The notes: generated by a model from the letters alone, not told the origin. Shown: positions 1 through 6,906, counted from the first letter of the stretch. The stretch is 8,489 nucleotides of DNA from Acidobacteriota bacterium (GCA_013695405.1 JACDAO010000289.1:1-8489); one strand, 5' to 3'. Program-made: numbers and translations.

Positions 1-2635
1 GTCCAGGCGTGGTCGAGGCGGCGGGCGACGCGGACGGGCGCTGGGCGGCGAGCAGCGCGGCGGCCATCTTGGCGGCGTCGGTGGCGGGCAGGTCGGGACT
101 CGAGCCGTCGCCGGGGAACAGCCGGTCGAGTGCCTCGTTGAGCGTCTCTTCCATCACGATCCGGTCCTGGTATGCGACGATCACCCGATTGAGTTCGGGA
201 ATCGACCCGCCCTGGGCGCGCAGGTACAGCGGCCGGATGTAGATCAGGGACTCCTCGATCGGGATCACCAGCAGCGTGCCCTGGATCACCTCGGAGCCCT
301 GCTGGTTCCAGAGCGTGATCTGCGGCGCAATCGCCTGATCCTGGTTGATGCGCGCCACCACCTGGCGTGGTCCGAACACGACCTTCTGCTTGGGAAACTG
401 GAACACGGCGAGCTTGCCGTAATTGTCGCCGTCGCTGCGCGCGATCATCCAGGCCGCCAGGTTGTCCTTCTGTCGTGGCGTGAACGGCAGCATCTGGATG
501 AACTCGGCGCCCTTCTCGCCGGGCAGCCGCATGATCGTGTAGTACGGCTCCATCCGCACCGGCTGCTCACCGATGTCGATCGACGGCACCTCCCATTGGT
601 CCTCCTTGTTGTAGAAGACCGCCGGGCTCTGCATGTGGTAGGTCGCGAACATGCTCGCCTGCATCGCGAAGATGTCCTGCGGATAGCGCAGCCGGCTGCG
701 CAGCGGCTCGGGCATTTCGGCCAGCGGCCGCAGCAGGCCGGGGAAGATCCGCCCGTAGGTCTGCGCGATCGGATCGCTGGGGTCGACCAGGTAGAAGCGG
801 GTGTGACCGTGATAGGCGTCGATCACGACCTTGATCGAGTTGCGGATGTAATTGAGCGACGAGCCGGACATCGGCGTGTTGGTGCCGGTCGACAGGGCGC
901 TCGCATACGGATAGCGATTGCTGGTCGTGTAGGCGTCCAGGATCCAGTAGAGCCGCCCGTCGGCAATGGAAATGTACGGGTCCTGGTCGTAGGTCAGGAA
1001 CGGAGCGATCTTCTTGACGCGCTCGCTGATGCGCCGGTAGTAGAGCACCCGGCTGTCGGCCTTGAGGTCGTCCGAGAGCAGCGCCTTGCCCGACCCGAAC
1101 CGAATCGCGAACAGCAGCTTGCGCCAGAACGTGCCGATCGGCACGCCTCCGTCGCCGCCGTAGGTGCTGAACACGTTGTCGTCGCCGGCCGGGTAGTGAA
1201 ACTCGCGCGTGCGGGTCTTGACGAAGACGTGGTCGTTGGAGAGCTCGCCGAAGTAGATCGACGGCTCGGTGACCTCGAGGTCGACGCTGGACTCGGGCGG
1301 CAGGTTCTTGATGAACAGGATCGGCAGCCCCTCGGGCGTCACCTCGTTGACCGGTCCCAGCGTCAGGCCGTAGCCGTGGGTGAAGGTCAGCTGCTCGTTG
1401 ATCCAGGTCCGGTTGGGCAGGCTCTCGGAGTTGAGCTCGCGGGCCGACAGCATGATCTGGCGGTACTTGCCGTCGATCACGTAGCGGTCGTTGTCGACCG
1501 AGACGAAGTCGTAGTAGGTACGGATCTCCTGGATCTGCGAGAACGTGTCGAGCAGCGGCTGGTGATCCCACAGCGGCACGTTGTCGATGGTGTCGGTGTT
1601 GCGTTCGAGGTCGGCGCGGGTCAGCGTCGCATCCCCCGAGAGCGCGCGTTCCTCGACGCCGGCCAGCCCGAATGCCGCGCGGGTCGCCGCGATGTTGTGC
1701 TCGATGAACGGCCGCTCGCGGACCTGCTCGTTGGGTGCGACGAAGAAGCGCTGGATCACCGTGGCGTAGGTGCTGCCGGCCAGCGACATCAGCACGTAGG
1801 CGCCGACGGCCACCGTAATCGGCCACAGCCGCACGCTGAAGGCCTGGTAGAGCGCGAGCAGGGCGCCGACCACACCGACCACGGTCAGCACCCGCAACGC
1901 CGGGATGCGCGCATGCACGTCGGTGTACGACGGCCCGGTGATGATCCCCGACTGCTGGAACAACCGCTCGGGGATGGCCAGCCAGTCGCCGAGTGCCAGC
2001 GCCAGCAGCAGCACGCCGAGCAGAATCGAGAGATGACGCCGCGTGCTCTCGGTGATGAAGACGCCGCGGCCGACCCGCAGCCCGAGGTTGCCGGCCAACG
2101 CATAGGCGCCGGCGGTGGCAATCGCAGTCAGCAGCGCCATCAGGAAGAACAGCTGCTGCAGCAGCGACAGGAACGGCCACTGGAACAGGTAGAACGAGAC
2201 GTCGCGGCCGAGGATCGGATCGGCCTGCCCGAACGGCACGGCCTGGGTGTACGCCAGGTAGCTGCTCCAGCCCGACGAGGCGTAGCCGGCCAACAGCAGC
2301 GCGGCCAGGCCCGACACCAGCCAGATCACCGGACGCAGCCGTCGCGGCTGCAGCGAGATTGTCCGCGGGCCCTCGGGCGTCACGACCACGATGTTGCGCA
2401 GCGGCACGGCGCTCAGCGCGACGAACAGGTTGACGGCGATGAAGGCGCCGGCCAGCAGGAAGGTCAGCGTGCCCAACGCCGATCGGGTGGTCAGCGACTT
2501 GAGGAAGACCGCGTCGTAGCCGGCCTCGGCGAACCACAGCCAGTCGGTGTAGAACTCGGCGAACGACGGGATCGCCATCAGGGCGAAGAGGGCGAGGGCG
2601 ATGATCGGAGCGCGCGGCAGTCGGCGGAGGTTCAT
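1..2635 (-). CDS. UPF0182 family large integral membrane protein (C-terminus cut by window edge)
   Basis: The frame from the ATG at 2635 stays open to the left edge, giving 878 codons. The family (COG1615) is usually about 900-1000 aa, so only a short C-terminal piece is missing. The N-terminal 300 residues hold about seven hydrophobic segments (near 8-28, 55-76, 101-120, 155-182, 203-222, 245-265 and 270-292). Family hallmarks are the FYTDWLWFAEAGY stretch at 28-40 and PNEQVRERPFIEHNI at 301-315, which opens a large soluble, probably extracytoplasmic, domain rich in Tyr and Asp. The visible end is a Pro/Ala/Ser/Thr-rich linker. The start is supported by GGAG 7 nt upstream. It lies 12 nt after the acetyltransferase gene and is probably the last gene of that operon. 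The biochemical function of UPF0182 is unknown. Family assignment is firm; any role in the envelope is inference. Confidence 0.93.
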   Translation of the reverse strand, partial: MNLRRLPRAPIIALALFALMAIPSFAEFYTDWLWFAEAGYDAVFLKSLTTRSALGTLTFLLAGAFIAVNLFVALSAVPLRNIVVVTPEGPRTISLQPRRLRPVIWLVSGLAALLLAGYASSGWSSYLAYTQAVPFGQADPILGRDVSFYLFQWPFLSLLQQLFFLMALLTAIATAGAYALAGNLGLRVGRGVFITESTRRHLSILLGVLLLALALGDWLAIPERLFQQSGIITGPSYTDVHARIPALRVLTVVGVVGALLALYQAFSVRLWPITVAVGAYVLMSLAGSTYATVIQRFFVAPNEQVRERPFIEHNIAATRAAFGLAGVEERALSGDATLTRADLERNTDTIDNVPLWDHQPLLDTFSQIQEIRTYYDFVSVDNDRYVIDGKYRQIMLSARELNSESLPNRTWINEQLTFTHGYGLTLGPVNEVTPEGLPILFIKNLPPESSVDLEVTEPSIYFGELSNDHVFVKTRTREFHYPAGDDNVFSTYGGDGGVPIGTFWRKLLFAIRFGSGKALLSDDLKADSRVLYYRRISERVKKIAPFLTYDQDPYISIADGRLYWILDAYTTSNRYPYASALSTGTNTPMSGSSLNYIRNSIKVVIDAYHGHTRFYLVDPSDPIAQTYGRIFPGLLRPLAEMPEPLRSRLRYPQDIFAMQASMFATYHMQSPAVFYNKEDQWEVPSIDIGEQPVRMEPYYTIMRLPGEKGAEFIQMLPFTPRQKDNLAAWMIARSDGDNYGKLAVFQFPKQKVVFGPRQVVARINQDQAIAPQITLWNQQGSEVIQGTLLVIPIEESLIYIRPLYLRAQGGSIPELNRVIVAYQDRIVMEETLNEALDRLFPGDGSSPDLPATDAAKMAAALLAAQRPSASPAASTTPG

Positions 2636-2647
2636 GAGGGGGCTCCG

Positions 2648-3208
2648 CTATTGTAGGGCGAGTTGCGCGAACGCCTCCCGGGTGATGTGCCAGACGTCGT
2701 GGACCAGGCCGATGTGCAGGACCGCGCCGCGTGGCTGCAAGCCCGCACGCCGCGCCACGCCCTGCGACGGGCGATTCTCCGGGCGAATCAGTGCCACGAC
2801 GGCCGGGACGTCGCTGGCCTCGAAGGCCAGCGCGACGCACGCCCGCGCCGCCTCGGTCGCCAGCCCCTGCCCCCAGACGTCGCGCGCGAAGTGATACCCG
2901 AGTTCCACGCGGGTGCGTCCGCCGAAGCTCCGCACCACCAGCCCGCAGTCGCCGATGAGGCGCGCCCCGTCAGCGTCCTGGCGAACCACGGCAAACAGAC
3001 CGGAACCGTCGTGGCGGTAGCGCTCGAGGTTGCGTTGCAGCCAGATCGACGACTCCGGCAAGGTCATCGGTCGCGGGAAGTACCGCATCACGACCGGGTC
3101 GGCGAGCAGCGCCGCAAGAGCCGGCAGGTGCTCGTCGCCGAGTGGCTGCAGCGTGAGCCGCCCGGTCCGGATCGGCAGCCGTGCGATCAGGCCGAGCGGC
3201 GTCTGCAT
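2648..3208 (-). CDS. GNAT family N-acetyltransferase, RimJ/RimL type
   Basis: This 186-aa protein has a full GNAT fold and probably transfers an acetyl group from acetyl-CoA to an amine, perhaps a protein N-terminus or a small molecule. It opens with the typical TGRLTLQPL strand (residues 15-23). It then has GDCGLV (86-91), ELGYHFARDVWGQGLATEA (102-120) carrying the acetyl-CoA pyrophosphate-binding loop Q-G-x-A region of motif A, and the late RPENRPSQGVARRAGL segment (142-157), where members usually have an N-x-x-S-x-x-x-x-x-x-x-G pattern. Its length is normal for the family. The start follows the stop of the upstream isomerase-like gene by only 6 nt with a weak ribosome site, so translational coupling is likely. 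The UPF0182 gene follows after 12 nt. The substrate cannot be told from sequence. It could be a RimJ-like protein acetyltransferase or a detoxifying enzyme. Confidence 0.92.
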   Translation of the reverse strand: MQTPLGLIARLPIRTGRLTLQPLGDEHLPALAALLADPVVMRYFPRPMTLPESSIWLQRNLERYRHDGSGLFAVVRQDADGARLIGDCGLVVRSFGGRTRVELGYHFARDVWGQGLATEAARACVALAFEASDVPAVVALIRPENRPSQGVARRAGLQPRGAVLHIGLVHDVWHITREAFAQLALQ

Positions 3209-3214
3209 CGCCAG

Positions 3215-4135
3215 CTAGCCGCGGGGTCCGCCCGTCAGCGACTTGAGGTACGCCAGGCCGGCGGGCACGTTCGTGTCCGGCGTCGGCGACTCCTCCTCGA
3301 TGATGTGCCACTGCACGCCGGTGCCGCGGGCCGCTGCCTCGACCACGCCCTTGACATCGACTTCGCCAGCGCCGAGCGCGACGCTGCTGTCGTCTGGCGC
3401 GTGGCCGGTGTGGTCCTTCCTGGTGCCCCGCTTCATGTCCTTGAGGTGCGTCAGCACGAAGCGCTGCGGGTGGGCCTCGAGCAAGGCCACCGGGTTGGCG
3501 CCGCCATGGTGCGCCCAGAAGATGTCGAGTTCGAAGAAAACCGTCTTGGGATCGGTCTTGGCGAGGATCATGTCGAACAGCGTGCCGTTGGCCGGGCCGG
3601 GCGCGAACTCGTAGCCGTGCGGGTGATAGAAGAAGGTCAGGCCCGCCGCGGCGGCCGCCTTGCCCGCCTTGTTGAAGGCGTCGACGGCGGCGGTGGCCTC
3701 GGCCTGATCGAAGGCGCCCTCGTGCGGGAACCAGGCATTGCCGACGTACTTGACGCCGAAGAACCTGGCGTCCGACAGCACCTGGGTGGCGTCTCCGGAC
3801 AGCACCTTGATGTCGGCGTGCATCGACACCGGGGTCAGGCCCGCCTTGTCCAGTTCGGCCTTGAAGGCCTCGCGACTCATGCCGTAAGTACCGGCCATCT
3901 CGACGTGCGTGAAGCCGATCGCCTTGACCCTGGCGAGTGTCTTCGGCACGCCGTTGGCCTTGAACGATTCCCGGAAACTGTATAGCTGCAGGGCGACCGG
4001 ATTCTTGAAGAGGGTCCCTCCGGCAGGTTGAGCAGTGGTGATGGCAGCCGACAACACGTGGTCGGTGCCGGTGGCGCCCGCGCCGTAGAGCGCGAACGTT
4101 GCGGCTGCGGCGAGCAGGGAGTAGCTGAGACGCAT
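3215..4135 (-). CDS. exported sugar phosphate isomerase/epimerase-like TIM-barrel protein
   Basis: This 306-aa protein is of the xylose-isomerase-like TIM-barrel (AP endonuclease 2) superfamily. A basic start (MRLSYS) and an Ala/Leu-rich core over about residues 5-23 look like a Sec signal peptide, so the enzyme probably acts in the periplasm. The fold starts at VALQLYSFRES (47-57). Candidate metal or catalytic residues are E79 in HVEMAG, H171/H173 in FYHPHGYEF, E202 in FFELDIFW, H230 in LTHLKDM and E280-E282 in WHIIEEES, so the active site looks intact. The start at 4135 is chosen because GAGGAG sits 5 nt upstream and the signal peptide begins there. The frame continues further upstream, but that stretch is Arg/Cys-rich and implausible. 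It heads the operon with the acetyltransferase and the UPF0182 gene. Isomerase, epimerase or lyase activity on a sugar is inferred; the substrate is unknown. Confidence 0.9.
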   Translation of the reverse strand: MRLSYSLLAAAATFALYGAGATGTDHVLSAAITTAQPAGGTLFKNPVALQLYSFRESFKANGVPKTLARVKAIGFTHVEMAGTYGMSREAFKAELDKAGLTPVSMHADIKVLSGDATQVLSDARFFGVKYVGNAWFPHEGAFDQAEATAAVDAFNKAGKAAAAAGLTFFYHPHGYEFAPGPANGTLFDMILAKTDPKTVFFELDIFWAHHGGANPVALLEAHPQRFVLTHLKDMKRGTRKDHTGHAPDDSSVALGAGEVDVKGVVEAAARGTGVQWHIIEEESPTPDTNVPAGLAYLKSLTGGPRG

Positions 4136-4140
4136 CGGAA

Positions 4141-4146
4141 CTCCTC
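4141..4146 (-). promoter_or_regulatory. Shine-Dalgarno site of the exported isomerase-like gene
   Basis: On the minus strand GAGGAG lies 5 nt before the ATG at 4135. It decides the start: the open frame extends about 84 codons further upstream without a comparable site. Confidence 0.75.
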
Positions 4147-4161
4147 GGGAAAGTGACTCGG

Positions 4162-4167
4162 AGTATA
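4162..4167 (-). promoter_or_regulatory. candidate -10 element for the isomerase/GNAT/UPF0182 operon
   Basis: The minus strand reads TATACT, one base from the sigma-70 consensus TATAAT, in an otherwise very GC-rich region. It ends 26 nt before the start codon, which would give a leader of roughly 20 nt containing the ribosome site. No convincing -35 hexamer is visible at 16-18 nt, so the call rests on the -10 box and its position alone. Confidence 0.4.
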
Positions 4168-4300
4168 GGCCAGGACGTCGCTCGCCGGCCCCGTCGCGCA
4201 CGTGCCGACTACAGAGTCTGTGCCGCCGAACCGAGATAGGGTGCAACGACATACTGGCGCGCGGACGACACCAACGGTCCGCCCACTCCCTGGAGAGACG

Positions 4301-4897
4301 ATGAGCGACCCGAACGAGACGGACAACGGCGCAACACAGACAGAGACGACACCGTGGGGGCAGGACGCCCCGGCGGGTACCGAGCACACGGCACTGACGC
4401 CGGCGTCCAGGGCCAAGGCGCGCACGCGTGCCGGTCAGGCCGGCCGCAGTTATCCGAACCTGGTGGACAACATGCAGGCCGCCCAGGATCAGACAGGCAG
4501 GGGGTCGGGCCGCTCGACGGCAAAGAAGACCGCGCGCAAGGCCGCCAAGAAGACTGCCAGCAAGGCTGCCGCGAAGGCCGCGAAGGCCGCAAAGACCGCC
4601 AAGACCGCCGCGAAGAAGACCAGCCGCACGTCGGCAGCCAGGGGCGTGAAGAAAGCCGCCAAGACGACGCGCAAGAGCGCCGCGAAGAGCACCAGGAAGA
4701 GCGCGAAGAAGGCCACCCGGAAGACCGCCCGGAAGGCGACCAGGAAGGCAAGCAGGAAAGTCAGCAAGGCGACCACGCGCGCCACCAAGACCACACGCGC
4801 TGCCAAGGCCACTCGCAAGGCCGCCGCTCCGCGAGCCGCGAAGAAGGTGACTCGCAAGGCGAGCAAGGCACGCAAGTCTGCGCGTCGCGGCCGCTAG
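4301..4897 (+). CDS. histone H1-like, lysine/arginine/alanine-rich nucleoid protein
   Basis: This 198-aa protein has two parts. Residues 1-35 are acidic to neutral and rich in Thr, Asp, Glu and Pro. A short transition (36-66) contains the more complex segment SRAKARTRAGQAGRSYPNLV. From about residue 71 to the end it is almost only Lys, Arg, Ala, Thr and Ser: 52 of 128 residues are K or R, with no Asp or Glu. The tail shifts from AAK-type repeats (81-105) to TRK-type repeats (121-160), like eukaryotic H1 tails and bacterial H1-like proteins (HctB/AlgP type). It probably binds and compacts DNA or RNA non-specifically in the cytoplasm; this is inferred from composition. The ATG at 4301 is preferred over the upstream in-frame ATG at 4202 because GGAGAG precedes it by 3 nt. 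It is transcribed divergently from the isomerase operon and followed by a strong hairpin. Low-complexity tails are length-variable, so exact orthology cannot be judged. Confidence 0.85.
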   Translation: MSDPNETDNGATQTETTPWGQDAPAGTEHTALTPASRAKARTRAGQAGRSYPNLVDNMQAAQDQTGRGSGRSTAKKTARKAAKKTASKAAAKAAKAAKTAKTAAKKTSRTSAARGVKKAAKTTRKSAAKSTRKSAKKATRKTARKATRKASRKVSKATTRATKTTRAAKATRKAAAPRAAKKVTRKASKARKSARRGR

Positions 4898-4935
4898 CCT
4901 GCCGAGCCGTCGCCGTGTGTCATAGCGCGTCGCAT

Positions 4936-4964
4936 GACAGGCGTGGCCGTTGGCCGCGCCTGTC
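4936..4964 (+). terminator. 13-bp hairpin after the histone-like gene, possible terminator
   Basis: The arms at 4936-4948 and 4952-4964 pair over 13 positions, one of them G-U, around a 3-nt loop. The hairpin starts 38 nt after the histone-like stop codon. There is no T-run behind it, so it is not a classical intrinsic terminator. It could stall polymerase, protect the mRNA 3' end, or belong to a structured RNA. Confidence 0.5.
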
Positions 4965-5081
4965 GCGCATGGCAGGATAGCCCTCGTACATCCGGAGTGG
5001 CGCGTTCACGCGCCCGGCAACCCCGGCCACACGCCAGGGTGCCCCGATGCTCTCGCATTCGCTTGCGAGCGTGTCGATGTG

Positions 5082-5101
5082 GCGGCAGCAGAGACTGCCG
5101 C
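5082..5101 (+). other. 7-bp perfect hairpin in the leader of the small ORF
   Basis: GCGGCAG at 5082-5088 pairs with CTGCCGC at 5095-5101 around the loop CAGAGA, about 75 nt before the small ORF start. It could be part of a leader structure or chance in GC-rich DNA. Confidence 0.3.
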
Positions 5102-5162
5102 AAGCTCGTGTGTCATGCCCTCGTCGGGCGTGGCGGCTGCTCCGGAACATCAATCACTGCCC

Positions 5163-5168
5163 GAGGAG
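5163..5168 (+). promoter_or_regulatory. strong Shine-Dalgarno site of the 71-codon ORF
   Basis: GAGGAG lies 6 nt before the ATG at 5175, near-ideal sequence and spacing. It is the main reason to call the small ORF a gene and to place its start here. Confidence 0.65.
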
Positions 5169-5174
5169 CCCGTC

Positions 5175-5390
5175 ATGTGTCTTGATCCCCGCCCCGACTC
5201 TCTGTTTCGCGCCAGCAGCCGCTCGTTCCGCCGAATCGTCACGCGCACCCTCACATCGCCGCGCGCCCTGGACACGACCGCTTTCCGCCACGCAGCCGTT
5301 GCTGGACCGTCCGCTGCCGCGATCGACGCCCTGGCCGGAGACGACGAACTGGTCGCCCGCGGCTGGGTGTTGATTACCCGCGACGCGTAA
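5175..5390 (+). CDS. small hypothetical protein, 71 aa
   Basis: I do not recognise this protein. It starts MCLDPRPDSLFRASSRSFRR and is basic and Arg-rich in the first half (to about residue 38). The second half is Ala-rich and mildly acidic (AIDALAGDDELVARGWVLITRDA region, within 49-71). No membrane segment, signal peptide or metal motif is visible; there is only one Cys, at position 2. The case for a real gene is the GAGGAG site 6 nt upstream and a clean TAA stop, 43 nt before the start of the membrane glycosyltransferase-like gene. The same frame is open upstream, but no start there has a ribosome site. It might be co-transcribed with the downstream gene. A chance ORF in GC-rich DNA remains possible. 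Confidence 0.5.
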   Translation: MCLDPRPDSLFRASSRSFRRIVTRTLTSPRALDTTAFRHAAVAGPSAAAIDALAGDDELVARGWVLITRDA

Positions 5391-5433
5391 CAACGGGCTT
5401 GCGCGCGCGACGCGCGTCCGTCACGCTCTCCCG

Positions 5434-6906
5434 GTGCGATCGCTCACGCTGCCGTGGCTGGCCACCTCGGCGCTGGTGCTCAGCCTGACCCTGCAGATGT
5501 CCGACGGCTTCTACCACGAGCCGACGCTGGCGTGGCTCGGGCTGGCGCTGATCGCGGCGCTGCTCGGGGTTGCCGGAGTGCCGTGGCCAGGCGGGCCCGG
5601 TGGCCCCGGCGCCACCGCCGATCGTCTTGCCGGGCCGCGTGTCGACCTGGCCGACGGCCTGCTCACCCTGGGCGTGCTGATCAGCGCGGTAGCCCTGACC
5701 ACGCGGCCGGTGGCCCTCTACATGGCCGATGCGCGCCCGTGGGCACACCCCGACCTGCTGGTCGTGGTCGCTGCCATGACGATTGCCGCGATCGCCGGCA
5801 CTGCCTGGCGTTCGCCGCGCGCCCGCGGACACGCGGCGGTCGTGCTGCTGGCGGGTGGGCTGTGGCTCGGCGCCTGGACGATCAGGGAGTCGCCACATCC
5901 GCACATCGACGTGATGCCGGTCCACGTCGACGGCTTTGCCGCGCTGGCTCGCGGCCAGAGTCCCTACGGCATCACTTTCACCGACATGTACAAGCCCGAC
6001 GAGGGCTTCTACGCCCCGGAGATGCGTGATGGCCGGCGCATCCTGTTCGGCTTCCCGTACCCGCCGCTCAGCCTGTTGATGGCCTGGCCGGGACACGCGC
6101 TGCTGGGCGACCTGCGCTACAGCGAGGTGCTGGCGCTGGTGGTGGCGGCTGGAATCCTTGCAGGCATCGGCCGAGGCGGCATCGGCCTGCTCTGCGCTGG
6201 CGCGCTGCTGTTGTCGCCCCGGGTGCTGTTCCATCTGGAACAAGGCTGGACCGAGCCTTTTGCCATCGTCCTGCTCGCCGCGACGGTGGCCACCGCGCTG
6301 CATCGTCCCGGGCTGGCGTGGCTGCCGCTCGGTCTGCTGATCGCCGTCAAGCAGCACATGGTGCTGGGGCTGTTGTTCGCGCCGATGCTGGTGAGCGGCA
6401 CGGATCCGGGCAGGCACAGCGGTGTGGAGCGGGCAGCGACCCGCTGGCCGGCCCCGTCCCGCTTTCGCACGGTCGCGCTGTTGGTGGCCAAGGCGATTGC
6501 CGTCGCCGCGGTGCTGACCGTGCCGATGGCCTTGCTGGACGTCGACGCCTTCATCCGGTCGGCCGTGCTGTTGCAGTTGCGCGAGCCGTTCCGCCTCGAC
6601 TCGCTCAGTTTCACGCGCGGCCTGGTGCACCTGGGCTGGGGACTCGACAAGCAGGGTGCGCTGTACGTGTCACTGGCGGCGGGCAGCGTCGGGATTCTGC
6701 TGTCGTGGTGGCGGGCGCCACGCACGCCGGCGGGCTTCGCGGCGTCGCTGGGGCTGACATGCTTGCTGCTCACCGCTTTCGGCAAGAAGGCGTTTCTCAA
6801 CTACTACTTCCTGGTGCTGGCGTGCCTGCTGACCGCGATTGCGGCGGCGCGGGCTCAGGAGGACGCCAGCGCGTCCAGCGTCTCTTCGGAGATCCAGCCC
6901 CAGTAG
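5434..6906 (+). CDS. polytopic membrane protein, GT-C/GT87-like (DUF2029-type) glycosyltransferase
   Basis: This 490-aa protein has about ten hydrophobic segments (for example 8-22, 31-50, 75-90, 108-124, 134-150, 231-260, 275-290, 296-320, 346-368, 409-425 and 437-471). Between them is a loop, HIDVMPVHVDGFAALARGQSPYG (157-179 region), with the acidic residue D159 and the G-x-x-PYG pattern typical of the first outer loop of GT-C enzymes. It continues with FGFPYPPLSLLMAWP (205-219), QGWTEPF (270-276) and KQH (306-308). GT-C enzymes move a sugar from a polyprenyl-phosphate donor on the outer face of the membrane. By analogy this one may glycosylate an envelope lipid or glycan, but donor and acceptor are unknown. 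The start is GTG without a clear ribosome site; the next candidate is M22, which would remove the first membrane segment. The polar tail (about 474-490) overlaps the convergent gene by 52 bp. Confidence 0.8.
   Translation: MRSLTLPWLATSALVLSLTLQMSDGFYHEPTLAWLGLALIAALLGVAGVPWPGGPGGPGATADRLAGPRVDLADGLLTLGVLISAVALTTRPVALYMADARPWAHPDLLVVVAAMTIAAIAGTAWRSPRARGHAAVVLLAGGLWLGAWTIRESPHPHIDVMPVHVDGFAALARGQSPYGITFTDMYKPDEGFYAPEMRDGRRILFGFPYPPLSLLMAWPGHALLGDLRYSEVLALVVAAGILAGIGRGGIGLLCAGALLLSPRVLFHLEQGWTEPFAIVLLAATVATALHRPGLAWLPLGLLIAVKQHMVLGLLFAPMLVSGTDPGRHSGVERAATRWPAPSRFRTVALLVAKAIAVAAVLTVPMALLDVDAFIRSAVLLQLREPFRLDSLSFTRGLVHLGWGLDKQGALYVSLAAGSVGILLSWWRAPRTPAGFAASLGLTCLLLTAFGKKAFLNYYFLVLACLLTAIAAARAQEDASASSVSSEIQPQ

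Larger units (their letters stand above)
4136..4300. promoter_or_regulatory. divergent intergenic region between the isomerase operon and the histone-like gene
   Basis: These 165 bp separate two divergently transcribed genes and must carry both promoters. The minus-strand side has the TATACT box. On the plus-strand side CATACT at 4250-4255 is a weak -10 candidate without a recognisable -35. GGAGAG at 4292-4297 is the ribosome site of the histone-like gene. No clear operator palindrome was seen. Confidence 0.55.
4898..5174. other. non-coding region between the histone-like gene and a small ORF
   Basis: I see no convincing gene in these 277 bp. Besides the 13-bp hairpin at 4936-4964 there is a 7-bp perfect stem at 5082-5101 (GCGGCAG, 6-nt loop, CTGCCGC) and a 6-bp stem CTCGCA/TGCGAG near 5052-5069. 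The 10-mer CGTGTGTCAT occurs twice, after the histone-like stop and again near 5107. The promoter of the small downstream ORF should lie here, but no clear -35/-10 pair was found. A frame running through most of the region into the small ORF has no supported start. Confidence 0.5.

Noticed and set aside
9..242. A 77-codon plus-strand frame at the left edge.
   Set aside because: It is antisense to the C-terminal part of the UPF0182 gene and has no domain or ribosome site.
596..2656. A 686-codon open frame on the plus strand opposite the UPF0182 gene, and a 757-codon frame on the minus strand in another register (567-2840).
   Set aside because: Both are Arg/Gly/Val/Gln-rich shadow frames typical of high-GC DNA. 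The third minus-strand register gives a clear UPF0182 protein with membrane segments and hallmark motifs.
2663..3985. A 440-codon plus-strand frame opposite the acetyltransferase and isomerase-like genes.
   Set aside because: The opposite strand encodes two recognisable families with good motifs. This frame has shadow composition and no recognisable domain.
4542..4890. Dense short repeats in the DNA of the histone-like gene, considered as a possible tandem repeat or CRISPR-like array.
   Set aside because: The repetition is imperfect and follows the codon pattern for Lys/Arg/Ala/Thr; there are no regular repeats with unique spacers.
5409..5418. GACGCGCGTC, a perfect 10-bp palindrome just before the GTG start at 5434, considered as an operator.
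   Set aside because: Alternating CG tracts give such palindromes often in DNA this GC-rich, and no second copy or promoter element supports it.
5374..6630. A 418-codon minus-strand frame opposite the glycosyltransferase-like gene.
   Set aside because: Gln/Arg/His-rich with no fold signal, whereas the plus strand gives a coherent polytopic membrane protein.
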